Source: Aelia acuminata
Lineage: Eukaryota > Arthropoda > Insecta > Hemiptera > Pentatomidae
Reading direction: 5' to 3'
DNA: 64,000 bases
Assembly (NCBI GenBank): GCA_911387785.2
Contig: OU426982.1
Coordinates: 4,668,231-4,732,230, forward strand
Shown here: piece by piece, positions 59,402 to 64,000 of the stretch
How the letters are laid out: every line of letters begins with the position of its first letter
Numbering within the stretch: the stretch's first letter is position 1
Notes under the pieces: generated by a model
What the model was told of the DNA's origin: nothing
What the model saw: only the letters and a program-made list of their open reading frames with translations
Database searches by the model: none
Translations under genes and position numbers: made by a program

Positions 59402-59836
59402 CTTTGATAATGTTCCAAGTTGCTGAGCAGGGACTCTGTACTTCTTCGCCAATGACTTCATGATCGCCATCACATGTGTTGGCAACTTCAGGACACCTCC
59501 GGAGACGAGCTCTTCCAGGAGGTTCGTGGCGTCCTCTATGTCGGTGCGAGGGAAGTGGAAGTCCTCCAGCAGCCAGACCCTCAGGTACCTGGACCGCAGC
59601 CTCTGGACCCGAAAGGAGATGGCCGCCAGGAAAACAGAGGACATGACGTCCCCTGACACCAGAGAGTACAGTAGCCCCAGCAGCAGGCTCTGTGGCGTGC
59701 TCAGCTCCAAGTCCTCCACCGTCGAAGGCCTGTAGATGCTAGCTTCGGCTCCGTATGCTGCGCCGGACAGGATCTTGGGGATTATGACGTTGCGGCTGAG
59801 GGATGTCACTCTCTTCATTGAATTGCAGGACGTCAT
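59402..59836 (-). CDS. Ankyrin-repeat protein B, exon 1 (N-terminal domain)
   Basis: Encodes 145 residues from ATG at 59836 (MTSCNSMKRVTSLSRNVI) to QQLGTLSK, then donor AAAG|GTATAC in phase 0. It matches gene A exon 1 at nearly every position; differences are mostly conservative (LLGLLYSL for LLALLYSL, LKLPTHVM for MKLPVDVM). The domain is unrecognised, probably helical, without signal peptide. As in A, the ATG lies right after an upstream short frame. The exon length is identical in the two genes, with no frameshift, which argues for selection on the protein. Confidence 0.82.
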
Positions 59837-60270
59837 CTTTTCATCTGGTAACACGAATCTACCATTAAGGAAGGAATGAACGGGTAATATGGAATTATTG
59901 CTTGTTGGACAAAAGCACTTTTCGAAAAATCAGAGGAAACCAAGCAGAGGGATTGGCTAACAACTTTAGCAGATAATTCCCCGAACCTTTGCGAACTGTC
60001 ATAGTGCGAACCGCTGTTTACACTAAAACATGAAGTGGGCGAACAAAGATGTCTCACCGCAAATGTGCATCTTAACACAATAATTTTCATAACAAATAGG
60101 CGTGGAAATAGCGGCTGTTCTGGCGTTTGCTCTACCTTATTGTGAATAGAAGCAACATCCGAAAAATTCTAAAAGATGATCTAGAAGTTTATCTTAACTA
60201 CCTAAAAAGAGACACTAGCGCTACCTCCAAACAAGAGGCCGAATAGACAAAACTTTTCAAGTTCGAGTCT
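59837..60270 (-). promoter_or_regulatory. 5' flank/5' UTR of gene B
   Basis: Homologous to 48574-49010. It shares the upstream frame MVDSCYQMKR ending on TGA that overlaps the ATG, the TTTTAGTGTA initiator-like site (about 60022) and the tgaagtgggcgaacaaagat block. A segment of about 50 bp present in A (near 48700-48750) is missing. Confidence 0.55.
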
Positions 60271-60466
60271 TGGCTAAAAATATTAAAAAGTATCTCGACA
60301 AACTTACACCGCGTCGTACGGCATTACGAACCGATTATCCCTATTACCATCCCAAACAGACGTACTGCGAACAACTATAAACGTGAAATGAGCGAACAAA
60401 GATGTCTCACCACACCTATGCACCTTACTACAATAATTTTCATTACTAAGACAACTGATGTGGAAA

Positions 60467-61150
60467 CCATATTGTTATAATGTACAAGATGAAAGAATCC
60501 ATCTGAGTGAGGTGGTCAGTTATGTAGGAGTGAAGATACGAAGAAACTTCGACGTGACACATCATTTAGATAATTTGAGAAATAGGGTAACCATAACGTT
60601 AAACGGACTTAACCGCGTAGCAGGTGCTTTATGGGGCCTCAGATACCCAGCTACTATGACAATTTATCGGGACGTCATATTAGGTATACTGAGATACGCC
60701 TCTCCTGCTTGGTATAGGAATCTCTCACACCGACAGAAGAACAAGCTGGCGACAATTCAGCGGTTAGCTCTGCTACGAGTCACCAGGGCTTACAAGTCAG
60801 TGTCCCATGAGGCGGTGCAAGTATTAGCAGGAGGGATACCTCTCGATCTCCTCCTGCGAGAAGATGTTTTGAAATTCGAGGCAAAGAGAGAAGGCTCAGC
60901 GGTTCTTCCAGCATATATCCGGATGAGGATTGATGAGGATCCGAGGCATTGGAGAAAGATTATCCGGGAGGACATTATAAAAGAGTGGAATCGCCGGTGG
61001 GTGACAAGTCCTAAAGGAGCTACTCTTCGAAAGTATTTCCCCACCGTCCGGTCACGTCTAGAAGCCAATTGGGTTCTCCCGGACTACTGGATATCCCAAC
61101 TCCTCACAGGGCTGGCGGATTTCGTGCCAAGCTCCACGTGCATGGCCTGA
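60467..61150 (+). pseudogene. R1-like polyprotein fragment
   Basis: An open frame of about 225 codons covers the thumb and post-RT region: ILRYASPAWYRNLSHRQKN, KSVSHEAVQVLAGGIPLDLL, KEWNRRWVTSPKGATLRKYF, LPDYWISQLLTG. It ends prematurely at TGA 61148-61150. After a frameshift a further piece (REFPEFVTSANYPYYKAFVY) is readable up to about 61310, but the terminal zinc knuckle is lost. The segment has the same order as the R1-like copy at 54770-55802. It has no start of its own, and the truncation means it cannot transpose. Confidence 0.8.
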
Positions 61151-61376
61151 GAACCAAGCTGCAAAGAGAAACTTGACTGTACGTCCTAACTGAAAGAGAA
61201 TTTCCAGAGTTCGTAACATCAGCCAATTACCCATACTACAAGGCCTTTGTGTACGGGTGGAAAGCTGCTGTTGGATATGATCATTTCAATTTATCCCGAA
61301 GGGTAGGAAGAGGAAGGCAACCCTGAAGAAGGAAGACAGGAAAAATAATATGAGTTGATGTTGACATTTAAGTTTA

Positions 61377-62298
61377 CCAGGTGTATGCATAAGTTCTTTC
61401 CGGTTTCACTAAAAGATGGCACCACCGAACAGTCCGCTGCGGATGAATTTGATACTACGCCAGTTTGTTTATCAGACCTTATCCTATAATCCTACACGAG
61501 CTGAGTTCGCCAAACAATAGCGTCTGTTTTGTATAGTTCAGTAATCATGTCGTCATTTGTGCCTGGAAAAGAACATTTGCGGCACGCCCTGCTTTTCTTA
61601 TTTAATCAAAAGAAAAAGGCTGTGGAATGTCATCGCTTGCTGGTGGAAACATATGGTGAACACGCTCCGTCGATTAGAACATGTGAGACATGGTTTCGAC
61701 AATTTAAGCAAGGAGATTTTAATGTGAAAGACAGTGCACGCTCTGGTAGGCCACAAAAGTGTGAAAACCAGGAATTGCAGGCGTTACTGGATGATGACCC
61801 AACTCAAACTCAACAGCTGATGATTAATTACTAATTAATTAATGAACAGATGATTAATTTAAATCACGCATTGATCCATAGGCGGCCGGAATGGGCCACA
61901 AGACATGGCAAAGTGATTTTGTTACACGACAATGCACCGTCCCACACAGCAAAACCAGTGAAAGACACCTTCAAATCGCTTGGATGGGAGGTCCTTCCGC
62001 ACCCGCCGTACTCCCCCGACCTGGCGCCATCTGACTATCACCTCTTCGCAGCAATGGGACACTCACTCGCAGCGCAGCACTTCAGCAATTTCGAAGAAGT
62101 TGGAAATTGGCTCAACGAATGGTTTGCCGCAAAAGACAAACAGTTTTTCTGGCAAGGAATTCATAATTTAACTAAAAGATGGTCGAAGTGTGTAGAATCC
62201 GATGGCCAATATTTTGAATAAATAAAAAATTATTTTCCCTTGGAAATTATGTGTTTTCATTACCCCAAAAACCGGCAAAAACTTATGCATATACCTGG
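61377..62298 (+). mobile_element. mariner element, mauritiana-like, internally deleted
   Basis: Terminal inverted repeats of about 30 bp start CCAGGTGTATGCATAAGTT on the left and CCAGGTATATGCATAAGTT on the right (reverse strand), flanked by TA at 61375-61376 and 62299-62300. It is 922 bp long against about 1.3 kb for a complete mariner. Confidence 0.95.
61547..62221 (+). pseudogene. mariner transposase, central part missing
   Basis: The N-terminal piece (ATG 61547 to a stop at 61832-61834) has the paired helix-turn-helix DNA-binding region: MSSFVPGKEHLRHALLF, TCETWFRQFKQGDFNVKD, SGRP linker. The C-terminal piece (about 61850-62221) keeps two of the three catalytic aspartates (LLHDNAPSH and SPDLAPSDYHLF, the 34-residue spacing typical of mariner) and ends SDGQYFE. 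Roughly 115 codons between them, including the first catalytic Asp (the TGDEKW region), are missing, and a TAA-containing AT-rich junction replaces them. The end sequences and the N-terminus resemble the mauritiana (Mos1) subfamily. Inactive. Confidence 0.92.
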
Positions 62299-62640
62299 TA
62301 CTTGGAGGAGTGACGTACTCATTAGAGTATGTCACCACTGCCAAACCCGTTTGGCCTTCAAGGAAAGGAAGGGTGTGATAAATAATTAAAAAAAAACTGA
62401 TGTGGAAATATTGGCTGTTCTGGCTTTTGCTTTAACTTATTTTGGATAAAAGCAGCGTCCAAAAAATATTATATACTTATCTTAACTAACTCAAAAGCAA
62501 CACTAGCGCTACCTCCAAACGAGCGGCCGAACGGACAGAGCAACTCTTTGATTTGTCGAAGAGTGCCACTTACGGTCTGTTCGAGGATGAGTGTGAAGCC
62601 ACTTCTTGAGGGCTTCAGAGACCAACAATTCAAAAACGGT

Positions 62641-62979
62641 TAGACATATCTCAATAATATTTCACAATTGTATACAATTAGTAGATACAGTTAGTAATTA
62701 ATTACACGTATACCAAATTTCAAGAAAATCTGAAAAGGTGAGGTTCAAAATGATATTTTTTGGTGTTGATTTGGCCCTACAGTATTTTACTGAAAGGTCA
62801 ATGAAAGCAGCCTTGTACAGCCTTGGCAGTCTTGTACCAGAACAATGGATAACAACAATGACATGGTTTCTATGATGGTAATGAATGAACAATAATATTA
62901 ATGCCAAGTTTAGAGGCGAGTAATAGCCAACTGTTTCTTTATGTTAGGTTGATTGATAGTCAGGATTTTCAGTTATCCA
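62641..62979. other. Intergenic, nothing recognised
   Basis: No gene or repeat family identified. Confidence 0.4.
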
Positions 62980-63345
62980 TTTTTTATTTTTGGAAAGCCA
63001 ACGTTTCGATCTCTACATGTGGATCTTTATCAGGGCTTCTGAGTCAGAGTAATGGTCTGGCCACACATGTCCGCACCGGATCCGCACCGTAGCAATAATA
63101 CAGGTTATGTTCAGAATATTTTTAATTTAACTTACATATTACCTTTAGTTATGCCTAAAGTTCAAGCCACACATGTGAGACACAGGCCACTTTAGGCATA
63201 ACTAAAGGTAATATGTAAGTTAAATTAAAAATATTCTGAACATAACCTGTATTATTGCTAGGGTGCGGATCCGGTGCGGACATGTGTGGCCAGGCCCTAA
63301 TACAGAGACTGAAGATAGAAACATTGACTTTCCAAAAATAAAAAA
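62980..63345. repeat. Foldback palindrome with arms of about 170 bp
   Basis: Inner arms 63058-63161 and 63189-63292 are reverse complements over 104 bp with one mismatch. Outer parts (ttttttatttttggaaag at the left, its complement at the right edge) also pair, imperfectly. The left outer arm carries the CGTTTCGATC ... GATC stem motif on the minus strand. It abuts an HL left end at 63346. Confidence 0.9.
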
Positions 63346-64000
63346 TCTGGTGCGTGCGCGCAACACACAACTTTCACTTACCAACTTACTTAGATTAGAA
63401 ATTAATGCGTTTTGTTAATTGCTACTTCTCAAATGAACAGAACGGCTTTAATTATGAACAATGGTCTGTCATTAAAAGCGTACTCCGCATGCGTGGGCTC
63501 AACGAGTTTAATGAGTTGACTGAATATTTTTCTTTTTTTCTCCTCTTTATGTTTTCTTTATTTTTATCATATCTCATATTTAGCCATTTCTTATTTTTAG
63601 GCGTAACGAGAGAGGGTTAATTCTCCATATAAACAAAAACAAAGGTACTTTATAGGAAACAAACAAACAAAAAATGCCCCAAACCCCCTCAAAAAAAGCC
63701 CCCTCAGAACATTTTAATAATGATAAAGCTTACCTCATATTAAATAACACCTAATTTTCATTAAATATGACGAATTTGATAAAAATTGTTAAAGCCGTTT
63801 TTGAGATCATCGAAAAAAAGGTAAAAATTGGAAAAAAATTATGAAATAAAGTGCCCGCTCCATTTGACCAATATTTATTAAATGATGGTTATCACATCTT
63901 TGGCATATACATACATCAAATACCCAGTTTAATCAAGATCGTTAAAGTCTTTTTTGAGTAAATAAAAAAAACACGTGAAAATGATACACAATTTATTAAG
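63346..64000 (+). mobile_element. HL element, continues past the window
   Basis: Left end TCTGGTGCGTGCGCGCAACA, left unique block with a deletion after tttgttaattgctacttctc, then the first core units. The right end lies beyond the window. Confidence 0.8.

Larger units (their letters stand above)
60467..62394 (+). mobile_element. R1-like non-LTR retrotransposon with exact target duplication
   Basis: Bounded by 14-bp direct repeats aactgatgtggaaa (60453-60466, 62395-62408) and ending in taaataattaaaaaaaa. 5'-truncated: only the region after the reverse transcriptase core remains. It carries the mariner at 61377-62298. Confidence 0.9.
60285..62640 (-). repeat. Third copy of the ankyrin-gene 5' flank, no gene
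   Basis: 60285-60466 (cgtactgcgaacaactataa, gtgaaatgagcgaacaaaga) and 62409-62640 (ggctgttctggcttttgctt, ttaactaactcaaaagc) are the two halves of the same module seen upstream of A and B, split by the retroelement at 60467-62394. No exon 1 follows, so this is a duplicated flank left over from a tandem expansion. Confidence 0.75.

Overview
This is a repeat-dense, AT-rich nuclear window from an animal, most likely an arthropod and plausibly an insect. The grounds are a mauritiana-type mariner, R1-like and other non-LTR retrotransposon remnants, tRNA- and 5S-derived SINEs, spliced ankyrin-repeat genes and very long AT/CA microsatellites. I cannot name the species. There are no bacterial operons, no rRNA gene and no convincing functional tRNA gene.

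Only two host-type genes look intact. They are paralogs on the minus strand with the same two-exon structure: a 145-codon first exon, a phase-0 intron, then a long exon of ankyrin repeats. Gene A has exon 1 at 48139-48573 and exon 2 at 41493-43178 (about 706 aa, 16 ankyrin repeats). Gene B has exon 1 at 59402-59836 and exon 2 at 57150-58736 (about 673 aa, 15 repeats). The duplication also copied the 3' flank (a non-LTR remnant), the intron ends with old transposon scars, and the 5' flank. A third copy of the 5' flank, without a gene, lies at 60285-62640 and is split by an R1-like insertion that itself carries a mariner. The intron of A grew to about 5 kb by later insertions, among them a 5S/tRNA-like SINE and broken SWIM and THAP zinc-finger sequences. 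The intron of B stayed at 665 bp.

Almost everything else is mobile DNA. The dominant family, called HL here, has more than 20 copies in both orientations. Its left end starts TCTGGTGCGTGCGCGC. It has 13-bp subterminal inverted repeats (ACTTTCACTTACC / GGTAAGTGAAAGT), a tandem core of about 155-bp units, a CA/GT microsatellite at one fixed place and a terminal hairpin. It encodes nothing and resembles Helentron-associated non-autonomous elements (DINE-1 type). Other families are Helitron-like elements ending in CTAG before T (HelA at 6190-7535, 8838-10375, 16012-16283 and 16430-17791; HelB at 13631-13950 and 38246-39040), hAT-type MITEs with exact 8-bp target duplications (231-496, 11111-11804, 24965-25239, 39879-40157), tRNA-derived SINEs, long foldback palindromes (19301-19854, 62980-63345) and eroded non-LTR pseudogenes.

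Layout: 1-6 kb holds a MITE, an HL end, SINEs and a non-LTR tail; 6-18 kb holds Helitrons, HL and a hAT MITE; 18-22 kb holds HL, a foldback and AT-rich DNA; 22-37 kb is an HL cluster with a 155-bp array; 37-41 kb holds Helitron and MITE pieces; 41-49 kb is gene A; 49-56 kb holds HL and retroelement debris; 56-62.6 kb is gene B and its duplicated flanks; 62.7-64 kb holds a foldback and another HL copy. Several nested insertions with exact target duplications give a relative order of events. Nothing here looks like a classical defence or biosynthetic system. The most novel-looking items are the HL family, the ankyrin gene pair with an unrecognised N-terminal domain, the 5S/tRNA chimeric SINE, and a dispersed motif with an exchanging stem that resembles part of a hammerhead core.
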